From Pleurocapsa sp. MO_226.B13 (GTDB taxonomy: Bacteria; Cyanobacteriota; Cyanobacteriia; Cyanobacteriales; Xenococcaceae), in assembly GCA_030064795.1 (NCBI GenBank), contig JASJEI010000002.1:1-64000 (forward strand): a stretch of DNA of 64,000 nt, read 5' to 3'. Position 1 is the first letter of the stretch. Every line of letters begins with the position of its first letter. Of the stretch, positions 54,739 to 62,894 are shown piece after piece. The translations under genes and the position numbers were made by a program. The notes under the pieces are model-generated. The model was not told the DNA's origin and searched no databases. It worked only from the letters and a program-made list of their open reading frames with translations.

Positions 54739-55653
54739 ATGAACTCACCAATTATAAAAAATACTCATTGGTTGGACATTGCCGAAATTGCTGCTGTTTT
54801 GGGTTCTCTTGCAGGTTCGGTTGCTAGTGTCGTTTTGAATCAATTCTTCTGGGCAACAATTCCGCTTTCGACTTCAGCAACCTTGAGTTTATTAAATCAT
54901 CAACGCTTAAAAAAAATAATTAATGCAGAAATACTTAAAGAACAAGTTGCGATCGCTAATGTAGTCACGGAAAATAAAGAAAATATTAGTAACACAATTA
55001 TTAAATCCCAAAATCAATATCAAGACCTTAAAAGCAATATCTCTACCTTAACTAGTGAGTTGGAGAAAATGCGAGATTTGGCAACAACAGAATTAGCTAT
55101 ACTACAACAAAAAGGTAAAGATAATTTTGGTAGGACCTCGAAAGAGTTACAAAAAATAGAGGCTTCCTTGCTTCAATTGGATAGCTTGAGCAGTCGGCTG
55201 ACAGAAAACCTAGACCAAGTAGATCGAAAGCAGAAAGAAACTGGAAAAATAGTTAGAGAACTAAAAGCAATTGATATCTTTTCACAAAATATTAAATCAG
55301 ATTTAAATTCCGTTCAATCCTATTTTGAAAGAGGACTTGCCTATCAACGTCTAGGAAATAAAAATAGAGCTATTGACGACTATAGCAAAACTATTGAATT
55401 ATCTAACGATCATGCTAAAGCCTATCATCATCGTGGCTTACTCTATCTAGAATTAGGGCTCGACCAAAAAGCAATTATAGATTTACGCAAAGCATCTCAA
55501 CTGTATTTTGATAAAGGAGACTTAGACAAATATCGAGAAACCAGAGATTTGAGCCAAACAGCATATCAACAAGACGAAGAGCGATCGCATCTGCCTGAAA
55601 ATCAGATAAATAATAGTTCGGAGCAAGTAGTGGTTGGTAATTTATTTGGCTGA
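54739..55653 (+). CDS. Membrane-anchored coiled-coil TPR protein, Slr0151-like
   Basis: A 304-residue protein from ATG 54739 (an upstream frame start at 54643 overlaps the preceding gene and is unlikely). An N-terminal hydrophobic hairpin (IAEIAAVLGSLAGSVASVVL and FFWATIPLSTSATLSLL, about 9-50) anchors it in the membrane. A long coiled coil (about 60-200) follows, then two TPR units (AYQRLGNKNRAIDDYSKTIE and AYHHRGLLYLELGLDQKAII). The same architecture is found in Slr0151, a thylakoid-related factor of PSII repair. It would hold partner proteins at the membrane. Confidence 0.75.
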   Translation: MNSPIIKNTHWLDIAEIAAVLGSLAGSVASVVLNQFFWATIPLSTSATLSLLNHQRLKKIINAEILKEQVAIANVVTENKENISNTIIKSQNQYQDLKSNISTLTSELEKMRDLATTELAILQQKGKDNFGRTSKELQKIEASLLQLDSLSSRLTENLDQVDRKQKETGKIVRELKAIDIFSQNIKSDLNSVQSYFERGLAYQRLGNKNRAIDDYSKTIELSNDHAKAYHHRGLLYLELGLDQKAIIDLRKASQLYFDKGDLDKYRETRDLSQTAYQQDEERSHLPENQINNSSEQVVVGNLFG

Positions 55654-55678
55654 TTTGGGAATTCGGAGTTCGGAATTA

Positions 55679-55706
55679 GTAGAGACGTAGCATGCTATGT
55701 CTCTAC
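55679..55706. repeat. Palindrome related to the MITE centre
   Basis: TAGAGACGTAGCATGC followed by its near mirror (TATGTCTCTA). The outer arms TAGAGACG / GTCTCTA are those of the 28-bp MITE palindrome at 23302 and 33075. It lies in the operon spacer in front of the kinase gene. Confidence 0.7.
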
Positions 55707-55747
55707 ATTTAACTTGTCTTCTACGATAAATATTCCAGATAAAATGA

Positions 55748-57505
55748 GTGAAGCAAAAATCTAATTATAAAATCTTAAATTTAATTGGTAGAGGACAATT
55801 TGGTAGGGTTTTTGTCGCAGTCGAGCGGAAAACTGGCAGGTTAGTGGCTTTAAAAGAATTAAACCCCAAGCGTTTATCTACTAATGATTTTTTACGCGAA
55901 CTAAACTTCTTGGTAACTCTCAATCATGAGAATATTGTTAGCTGTCAAGCTCTAGAACATTATCAAAACAGCCGTTATTTGGTAATGGACTATTGTGAAG
56001 GAGGAACTTTACGCAATCTCTTAAATAGCTCGCTGCGGTTAACCCTCAATCAAAGTTTAGAGTTGATTATTGATATTTTACGCGGTCTTCAGTTTGCTCA
56101 CGATCGCGGTATTATTCATCGGGATATCAAACCAGAGAATATCTTACTAAAAATCAAAGATTTTACCTGGACGGCGCACATATCTGATTTTGGAATTGCC
56201 AAGCTAGATCGGGAAATCAACCCCCAGGTAAATATGGGAGATACAGGTTCACCCGCCTATATGTCTCCAGAGCAATTTTACGGACAATATTCTTATAGTT
56301 GCGATCTCTATGCTGTAGGGATCGTTCTTTATGAATTGGTTGTAGGAGAGCGTCCCTTTTCAGGAATGCCCAAAGAATTGATCTCTGCTCATCTCAATCA
56401 GCCAGTTACCATTCCCCAAACCGTACCTTTTATGGTGCGATCGGCGATCGCCAAAGCTCTAGAAAAATTACCCCATCGTCGTTTTAAAGATGCCTTGGCA
56501 ATGGCTAAAGCTCTTCAGTTAGCCAAGGATATCTTACCCAACGACTACTGTCACATTGCACCACAACCCCACCCACCCGCAGTATTAAAGTTGCTGGCTA
56601 CAGAACTATTACCTAAGTCGGTAAACCAAATAGCCATAGCAGCACAAAAGATCTATCTAGGTACGGGAAATCGCTTATATCTCAACCTTTACTCAGACTC
56701 CGACTTATCTGGAGATGTAGTTCAACAGTGGAATATTCCCTTAGATAATCAAATTCAGCATCTACAAATTCAGCCTCAAGGCTGCTTAATTGCTACCCAA
56801 GCTTCAATCTACTTTTTACCCTCGGACACAACTACGGAGAAGTTTCGTTTTTTTACCAAGACATTTTTACCAATTCTCTCTTTTCCTACCAACAGCTTGG
56901 TTAGCAGTATCGAGCCACAGGGACATTGGTTGAGTGTATCTTATCTCCCCCATAGATCCAAAACACCCAATTGGGAAATCTGGCAATTACCAAATTGTCA
57001 GTTAAAGCGATCGCAAATTAACCGCAAACCCTGGCATCATTTAATTGCCTTAAATCGACGCTATGGATTGGGTATATATATTAATCGAGAGCAAAATACA
57101 GAATTTCATCTTTTCAATCGTCGTGGTAATTGGCTGGCTAACTTTACAGTTGAGCTTCAACTCGATCGAGTAGTCTATAACCCCCTATTTCCCGTCCGAC
57201 TCTTGGCAACAGAAGTTAATAATCCCGATCTGGTAATTTCAATTACTCTCAGAGGATTTACTGTCGAGCGCATCGACTCAGAAATAACTTCTGCACTGAT
57301 TACTTCTTGTCCCCAAGGTTATCTTATAAGCGATCGAGGGAAAAATATTACTCTAATCGATGGTCGAGACTTGAGTATCGATCGATTCCAAATATCTCTG
57401 GAATCAACAGTCACCGCCATAACCTCAACCTCTTCACAGTTATTAGTCGCCACAACTTCTTCGCAACAGTCTCAATTACACAGGTTTGCCTTATCAAGGA
57501 GATAG
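55748..57505 (+). CDS. spkG: Ser/Thr protein kinase, SpkG-like
   Basis: A 585-residue Hanks-type kinase. Catalytic domain (about 8-265): P-loop GRGQFGRVFVAV, the Lys in VALKEL, FAHDRGIIHRDIKPENILL, ISDFGIAKLD, SPAYMSPEQFYG and SCDLYAVGIVLYELVVGERPF. The remaining 300 residues form beta-strand-rich repeats (for example IYLGTGNRLYLNLYSDSDL), perhaps a propeller. It closes the operon of V4R, small proteins and TPR protein, the same as slr0152 (spkG) in Synechocystis. The start is GTG at 55748; the ATG four bases upstream is out of frame. Confidence 0.85.
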   Translation: MKQKSNYKILNLIGRGQFGRVFVAVERKTGRLVALKELNPKRLSTNDFLRELNFLVTLNHENIVSCQALEHYQNSRYLVMDYCEGGTLRNLLNSSLRLTLNQSLELIIDILRGLQFAHDRGIIHRDIKPENILLKIKDFTWTAHISDFGIAKLDREINPQVNMGDTGSPAYMSPEQFYGQYSYSCDLYAVGIVLYELVVGERPFSGMPKELISAHLNQPVTIPQTVPFMVRSAIAKALEKLPHRRFKDALAMAKALQLAKDILPNDYCHIAPQPHPPAVLKLLATELLPKSVNQIAIAAQKIYLGTGNRLYLNLYSDSDLSGDVVQQWNIPLDNQIQHLQIQPQGCLIATQASIYFLPSDTTTEKFRFFTKTFLPILSFPTNSLVSSIEPQGHWLSVSYLPHRSKTPNWEIWQLPNCQLKRSQINRKPWHHLIALNRRYGLGIYINREQNTEFHLFNRRGNWLANFTVELQLDRVVYNPLFPVRLLATEVNNPDLVISITLRGFTVERIDSEITSALITSCPQGYLISDRGKNITLIDGRDLSIDRFQISLESTVTAITSTSSQLLVATTSSQQSQLHRFALSRR

Positions 57506-57527
57506 TAACGATTCGATGAATTCTAAC

Positions 57528-57686
57528 TTTACAGCCGTTTTCAGTTGAATAGACTAAGCTGATGATTAGCTAGTTCGTAGCTATACCACAAGGGTACAAT
57601 GTCAGCTATTAGATACCCGCTTCTTACGTGGTTCTACTAGCTGCGGAAGCCGCAGCATAGCCCACGCGCTTTCTTAAATTTTATTT
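57528..57686. repeat. Dispersed repeat, copy B (carries an insertion)
   Basis: Second copy of the block at 31984-32127 (TTTACAGCCGTTTTCAGTTG ... TCTTAAATTTTAT). Here the target CCCGCTTTCTTA is split by the CTTACGTGG element (57622-57669). Confidence 0.75.
57622..57669. repeat. Palindromic element inserted in copy B
   Basis: Starts CTTACGTGG and ends CCCACGCGC. Its core TGCGGAAGCCGCA is a near-palindrome. CGCTTCTTA before it and CGCTTTCTTA after it are a short duplication of the target, whose empty version is CCCGCTTTCTTA at about 32106-32117. Confidence 0.7.
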
Positions 57687-57861
57687 TTGTGGTCTACTCA
57701 TTTGAGCGCGGGAGATGCCGAACCTGAGTCGGCATATCTAACCGCGCTGTTGAAAAGCGCAATAAGATCGTAAGCTAATAAAGAAGCGATCGCAGGTAAG
57801 ACTTTGGCATCTAAACATTCCGCCTAATTCCAGAATTAAATCAACTAAATCAGCAGCGATT

Positions 57862-59388
57862 TTAAGAATGCGCCACATTTGAATAGGAGCTATTATTCTG
57901 ATTGCCAAGGGGCAGAAAGATAGTTAATTCTTTACCTTGTTCTTGTCTCTGTCTGACGGTGAGCTTGCCTCCAAGAGCCTGGAAAATATTTTTAGTTACG
58001 TCTAAATTAAGACTCAGACATCCCGTAGCTGGTTGAAAAGAAAGCAATTGTCCCAGAGATTTAAAAGGGTTATCAGAATTGCTATTACTCGCCTGAGAAA
58101 GCATCTGTAGCTTGAGTTGACTTCCTGCGGTAGAAACCTTGACCTTTACATGTCCGCCAGTAGGCAAACTGCGAGTACAGCTTTCTATTAGTCCAGTCAA
58201 AACCGTATCTAACATCGCTGGATCGCTGACTATTTTCGGTAGTTTCTGTGGGAGGGTGAACTCTAAATCTACATTGCGCCGTTGGGCTTTTTCTTGCCAA
58301 CGGGGAATATTTTGCTGAAATACCTGTTCTAAGGCGAAGGGGACTAACTCTACTGGTTTGGCTTTGGGGGTAGACTCTAATTCCGCAGCACGAAAGATCA
58401 GTTCCATCCGCTCGATTTGTTCGGTACATTCGCGATCGATAATCTGCAAACGCTTGACTACATTAGGTTTTAAGTCTTGCTTGCGTTTGAGTAAGAGTTT
58501 GGTGAGAGTCCGAATTGTAGTTAGTGGGGTACGTACTTCATGAGTTAGAGCTTGTAATAACTCCATTTCTACTTGGCTTGTAGCTTTCTTATTGGTAAAA
58601 ACAGCTGGAAATTGCTCTAAATCTGAAGTTGTTGGCACAGTTTCTACGACACGGTTTTTTGCCGTTACCGAAGTCGTCCAGTCCGATAGATGTTCGACTA
58701 ACTGACGACTAAAACTAGAGACGAGACGATAACTAGGTTCTGGAGGAGCAAACTGTTTGACTAGATTGTCTAATTGTTCTAAATGGTGATAGTTAGCAAT
58801 CACTAGACGCGATCGCAAAGTCAGCCAGGCTTCATTAATAGTTGTCGGATCGAAGGAAAAATGAAACTTAGCTATCCCTTGGGTATTCTTGCCCAAAATT
58901 ATTACTAAGCCAAAGCTAGCAGTCAAAACGAGACAAAACTGTTCTTGACTAATAGGGTCTTGGGGAATTAAGGGCAGTCTTATTATTGGTGCTACATCAA
59001 GCTCGATTGCCCGCTCGTTAGGCATAGAATTACGACAGGGCATTAAAACGTTAGCATTAAAAGCGTCAACGGTAAATACTGCCGATTGAAAACTAGAAAC
59101 CAGTTCCGCATTACTTAATAGAGGTACTGGGCCAGAAAAAATTAGTCCTTGCTTGCCCAAAGGATTTGTTTCCCGATGAGAACTAAGTTCCGATAAGAGT
59201 AACTTTTCGATTGAAGCGATCGCGCTACTCCATTCACCCTGTGCTTTTTGCTCGGCCAAACGATTTTTCTCGCTATGATATCTTGGCTCTTGAGTATTGG
59301 CATTAGTTAGCGTCGAACTAGCGGTAAGTTCTGCTTGTGTTTCTCGATTGAGTACATCACTCAAAGTTTGCAGTAACCAGTTTTGCAC
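57862..59388 (-). CDS. Histidine kinase-like protein with atypical ATPase domain
   Basis: A 508-residue soluble protein. The N-terminal half may hold a GAF-like sensor (FCLVLTASFGLVIILG, about 150-165) and no membrane helix. The HisKA region is normal: QALTHEVRTPLTTIRTLTKL (about 284-303). The ATPase part is unusual: at the N box it has GLIESCTRSLPTGG, lacking the conserved Asn, and there is no D-x-G-x-G segment. The final strand/helix (LDVTKNIFQALGGKLTVRQ) remains. It may be a conserved cyanobacterial variant, so loss of autokinase activity is inference. No response regulator is adjacent. Confidence 0.75.
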   Translation of the reverse strand: MQNWLLQTLSDVLNRETQAELTASSTLTNANTQEPRYHSEKNRLAEQKAQGEWSSAIASIEKLLLSELSSHRETNPLGKQGLIFSGPVPLLSNAELVSSFQSAVFTVDAFNANVLMPCRNSMPNERAIELDVAPIIRLPLIPQDPISQEQFCLVLTASFGLVIILGKNTQGIAKFHFSFDPTTINEAWLTLRSRLVIANYHHLEQLDNLVKQFAPPEPSYRLVSSFSRQLVEHLSDWTTSVTAKNRVVETVPTTSDLEQFPAVFTNKKATSQVEMELLQALTHEVRTPLTTIRTLTKLLLKRKQDLKPNVVKRLQIIDRECTEQIERMELIFRAAELESTPKAKPVELVPFALEQVFQQNIPRWQEKAQRRNVDLEFTLPQKLPKIVSDPAMLDTVLTGLIESCTRSLPTGGHVKVKVSTAGSQLKLQMLSQASNSNSDNPFKSLGQLLSFQPATGCLSLNLDVTKNIFQALGGKLTVRQRQEQGKELTIFLPLGNQNNSSYSNVAHS

Positions 59389-59536
59389 TTGAGACTCGAC
59401 CTCCCCTTACTTCTCATCAACCAAATCAATAAAAGGTAATACTTCTTAGGTTGTCTTGATACTATCCGTTTTCTGGCTCTATTTCCAAGAAGTAAAACCG
59501 AACTGAGGAAGTCGAGATCGCCGATGAAATCCAGGT

Positions 59537-60340
59537 TTAATTTGCTTGACGACTAATTTTCTTTTGTTGAAGATTAGGTTCGACGGCTTTTGTAGGATTG
59601 CAAATATATCCCCCGATGCCGACGATAAAATCGTCAAAATCGCTATCTTCATTGGCTGTTTTTACCAAAGCAGAACCAGTATCGTCTAGATTTACGAGCA
59701 AACCCCCACTAATTAGAGCCTCATATTTATTGCCATCAAATTCTGCGGTATTGCGCCGTTGGGCTACGGTTTGAGTAGTTAAGTCTTCTTGGTGAAATAG
59801 AGCCTGTTTGTTGCCTTGAGGATTAATCATGTCTGTACTGTAGACCACCCCCGCAGGTTTACCATCGAACTGGGACTCTAGATAAAAAGCATAAATTTTG
59901 TTGGCTTTAAATAAATATTCGGCTAAATGATTGGGTACGGTATTACCAGGAGTTCCCAAAAAATCATTATTACGTCCTGCTTGCAGATCGGTCTCGTAAC
60001 TAGACTGACGGTAGACATCATTAAAATCAAAGCGATCGGAAGCTTTTACCTCGGCAAGCAAAGGGGTTTTAGTACAAGATTCAAAAATAATTTCTCCCGT
60101 ACTACTGGCTTGACATGAGTCTAAATCGATCACGCCAAAAGTAGATTGATATGCGCCGTGAGACTCAATAAATTCAAATTCGACAATTGTATCTTCATCA
60201 AAGGTAACACCTTTATTGCCCACAATGTCTTCTGCTACTGCTGAAAGACTCATGGCGTTGAGCAGTCCTAAGACACCAAAGGAAATTCCCCAATAATTTA
60301 ATTTAGGTAAGAATTTTGTGGTTAATTGCGATCGCTTCAT
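59537..60340 (-). CDS. Secreted hypothetical protein (DUF4114-like end)
   Basis: A 267-residue protein with a Sec signal peptide (WGISFGVLGLLNAMSLSAVAED, cleavage likely after AVA). The rest is beta-rich with IVEFEFIESHGAYQSTFGVIDL and a C-terminal NEDSDFDDFIVGIGGYICNP. The DSDFDDFIV motif recalls the acidic (D.DY.D) end of DUF4114 domains, which bind calcium. Third gene of a leftward operon, 15 bases behind its neighbour. Confidence 0.7.
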   Translation of the reverse strand: MKRSQLTTKFLPKLNYWGISFGVLGLLNAMSLSAVAEDIVGNKGVTFDEDTIVEFEFIESHGAYQSTFGVIDLDSCQASSTGEIIFESCTKTPLLAEVKASDRFDFNDVYRQSSYETDLQAGRNNDFLGTPGNTVPNHLAEYLFKANKIYAFYLESQFDGKPAGVVYSTDMINPQGNKQALFHQEDLTTQTVAQRRNTAEFDGNKYEALISGGLLVNLDDTGSALVKTANEDSDFDDFIVGIGGYICNPTKAVEPNLQQKKISRQAN

Positions 60341-60355
60341 ATCTATTACTCCTGA

Positions 60356-61333
60356 TTACCAAATATTTTTTTCGGGTTGGATCTGATTGACTTGTTCGAT
60401 AAATTTTTTTGATGCTTCCAGTTGTCTTTCTACAATCTCACGAGCTACCATAACTTGACGGACATCAACGCGAGCCTCAACAGTAGGAAGATTTGGATTG
60501 GCGCAACTTCTAGCACAGCCACCGCCACTTTCTAAGGAATTTTTGCGGACAATACGTCTGGGATCTCCGTCTAGAGTATTTCTTCTAGTATTGTCGTTTC
60601 TGGCAATACGTCTAGCACCTGCGGTCTGTGGGTCGTCCGTAATGGCAATTCCAGGATCGCCTGCGGGTTCGCCTCCAAGATCGCCCGTAGGATCGGCTGC
60701 ATTTTCTACTGCCAGCAAATTGTCTACTGACTGTTCGAGATTGTTTTCCAGTAATTCGGCAGCTTCATTCAGGGAAATTTCTTGAGGTTCATCAAGATTT
60801 TTTTGCTCCAGCGCGGTACTACCACCGTCTCCACCGTCCGAACCTTCAGGAGTCGCGATACTACTACCGTCTCCACCGTCCGAACCTCCAGGAGTAGCGA
60901 TGCTACCATCGTCTGCGCTTCCCGAACTATCTACCGTACCTGTGTTTCTTCGTACTGTAGGAGTACCTAGACCAGAACCACCCCCAGAAGATGAGCCAGT
61001 GCCAGAGTCAAAACTAGTTCCACCACCAGAGCCACTTGCCGAACCCAATCCAGTACCAAAACCAGTTCCACTTCCAGAACCACCAGAAGAACCAAATTGA
61101 ATCGGAGTTTCTATACCACCCCCCGAAATTGTTCCCGTGCTGGGAGTATATGTGGTAGCGGTACTAGAAAAGCCATTACCATTAGTACTGTCTATACTGA
61201 CGCTAGAAGAGTTAGTGGTTTGTGCGCCAGAAGTATCAGATAGATTGGTTTGTTGGGCATTAACCGATGTCGTTGCTGTAAATACTCCTACTGTGGCTAA
61301 GAAACTCAGCCATAACATTTGCTTTTTGTGCAT
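60356..61333 (-). CDS. Secreted Gly/Ser-rich protein
   Basis: A 325-residue protein with a Sec signal peptide (MLWLSFLATVGVFTATTSVNAQQ). Residues about 60-180 are a low-complexity Gly/Ser/Thr region (GSGSGTGFGTGLGSASGS, GGDGSSIATPEGSDGGDGG). Its DNA has imperfect repeats near 60820-60900. A more regular part with LNEAAELLENNLEQSVDNLL and a C-terminal helix (DVRQVMVAREIVERQLEASK) follows. Two Cys (GCARSCANP) may form a disulfide. Unknown family, probably surface. Middle gene of the operon. Confidence 0.65.
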   Translation of the reverse strand: MHKKQMLWLSFLATVGVFTATTSVNAQQTNLSDTSGAQTTNSSSVSIDSTNGNGFSSTATTYTPSTGTISGGGIETPIQFGSSGGSGSGTGFGTGLGSASGSGGGTSFDSGTGSSSGGGSGLGTPTVRRNTGTVDSSGSADDGSIATPGGSDGGDGSSIATPEGSDGGDGGSTALEQKNLDEPQEISLNEAAELLENNLEQSVDNLLAVENAADPTGDLGGEPAGDPGIAITDDPQTAGARRIARNDNTRRNTLDGDPRRIVRKNSLESGGGCARSCANPNLPTVEARVDVRQVMVAREIVERQLEASKKFIEQVNQIQPEKNIW

Positions 61334-61363
61334 GATTAATCGTCTTGATAAATTGATTTACAA

Positions 61364-62338
61364 TTAGAATCCCGTACCAATTCCAAAAACAAAACGCGCT
61401 CCATCTCCAGCACCAGCAATATCTCTAGCACCAAGATTGATAGTAATTGGCAGGGTACGGATAGGAGACACCGATAAACCCATCGCCAAGTCTTGTCCCG
61501 TCCATTCAGTAATAAAGCTAACGGGGCGAGCTACGCGGAAAGCGAGACTGCCAAAAACATTAAAATTTTCATTGTCGTTGGCAATATCGTCCTCAGTACG
61601 GAATTGTCCGTTACCAACTCCAATGGTTACTCCCACCCGACTAAAGGGAGAAGTTACCTTTTCTCTGAGTCGGAAAATTTTAGTCGTCGAAAGATATAGA
61701 GAGTCGTCTAAATCGTTAGCATCGCCAACAGATATAAAACTATTCCACCCCGCAGCAACTCCCCAACCTTCAGCAATTTTGCGATGCAGCTTGAGGTTAA
61801 AGCCACCCGAACCAAAATCACGGCTATTTTGACCAAAACTGGCTATGTTATAGCTTAGTTCTGCACCGATCGCTTTTTGAGCGTTACCAAACCCCAAACC
61901 AAATCCCCAGGTAGCATCGCCATCATTTTCTCCCTCGGTTCCGCCACGAGTATCTACCTGATAGCTAAGTCCACTAAAGAATCCTCGATCCGCACCGAAA
62001 CCGAAGGGATTGGCAATGGTAATCCCAGGTGTGCCACGACTGGGGGTAAAGTTGCGTTGACTGATGTTTTGTAACTGTAATTTTACCTCTTCGATTTCAT
62101 CGCGATTGGAATCGTTCCAACCACTATTATCAGCGGTAATTTCTGATTTATTTCCTTGACGATCGCTTTTTTGTTCGGCAACTTTAGATGATTGCAAATC
62201 AGAGCGATTTGGATTTGCCAACACCTCTGGGTTAACCATTAGTATCAACAAAATAGATGCAAGACTCCCCGTTGCCAGAAATCGCCAGCACCAGGAAAAG
62301 CTCAAGTTAATACTACTAGCAAAAGTTAATTTACGCAT
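61364..62338 (-). CDS. Outer-membrane beta-barrel-like protein
   Basis: A 324-residue exported protein. An N-terminal hydrophobic signal ends around NPEVLANPN. An Asp/Ser-rich linker (about 50-100) follows, then alternating amphipathic strands rich in Gly and aromatics (GFGADRGFFSGLSYQVDTRG, ATWGFGLGFGNAQKAIGAEL, FSRVGVTIGVGNGQFRTEDD). The final residues DGARFVFGIGTGF end in Phe, as is usual for barrels handled by BamA. First gene of the three-gene operon, so the three products may form one envelope structure. Confidence 0.65.
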   Translation of the reverse strand: MRKLTFASSINLSFSWCWRFLATGSLASILLILMVNPEVLANPNRSDLQSSKVAEQKSDRQGNKSEITADNSGWNDSNRDEIEEVKLQLQNISQRNFTPSRGTPGITIANPFGFGADRGFFSGLSYQVDTRGGTEGENDGDATWGFGLGFGNAQKAIGAELSYNIASFGQNSRDFGSGGFNLKLHRKIAEGWGVAAGWNSFISVGDANDLDDSLYLSTTKIFRLREKVTSPFSRVGVTIGVGNGQFRTEDDIANDNENFNVFGSLAFRVARPVSFITEWTGQDLAMGLSVSPIRTLPITINLGARDIAGAGDGARFVFGIGTGF

Positions 62339-62894
62339 AAATTTTTAGACATAGATGCAATTTGTTGACAGTTGAAAAACTTAGTTACATAAATATCCAC
62401 AACCATAGCTAGCAATGGATGAAGTAATCTTCCGTATTTATGCTTTGCTTTTAGCTTTTTTTATATCTATCTAGTTATTACTTCGTAGGCTAATATCACT
62501 CTCTAGCTGTTATATCTTATTTTTTTTTTAGCCTCAAGTAATTAAAAATAAAATCGTTATTTTTACTGATAAGATCGAAGGTTTTTCTGGTATTAAACAG
62601 TATTTATATAGTTTTACTAGTTGGATTTACATAATCGTTTTTTAATTTACAATAATATTACATTTGAATTTTAAATATTTATACACAAGACAAATATTAC
62701 TTCAATAGATATATTTAATGCAGTCAGTGTTTGTTTTTGACAATTAGTATATTTTGCTAGTTAGTCAGTTATACTTTTGGCTAGATTTGATTAATTTCCT
62801 CGCTTGCTCCTAAGATTAATATGTTCTTTGGGAGTTACTCTAGTCATTGAAAAATAACTTTTGAATATACAACAACAATACTGAATTAAATCTT
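62339..62894. other. AT-rich intergenic region
   Basis: About 555 bases between divergent genes: the envelope operon to the left and the protease gene to the right. No open frame or structured element was recognised. It should contain both promoters. Confidence 0.6.
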
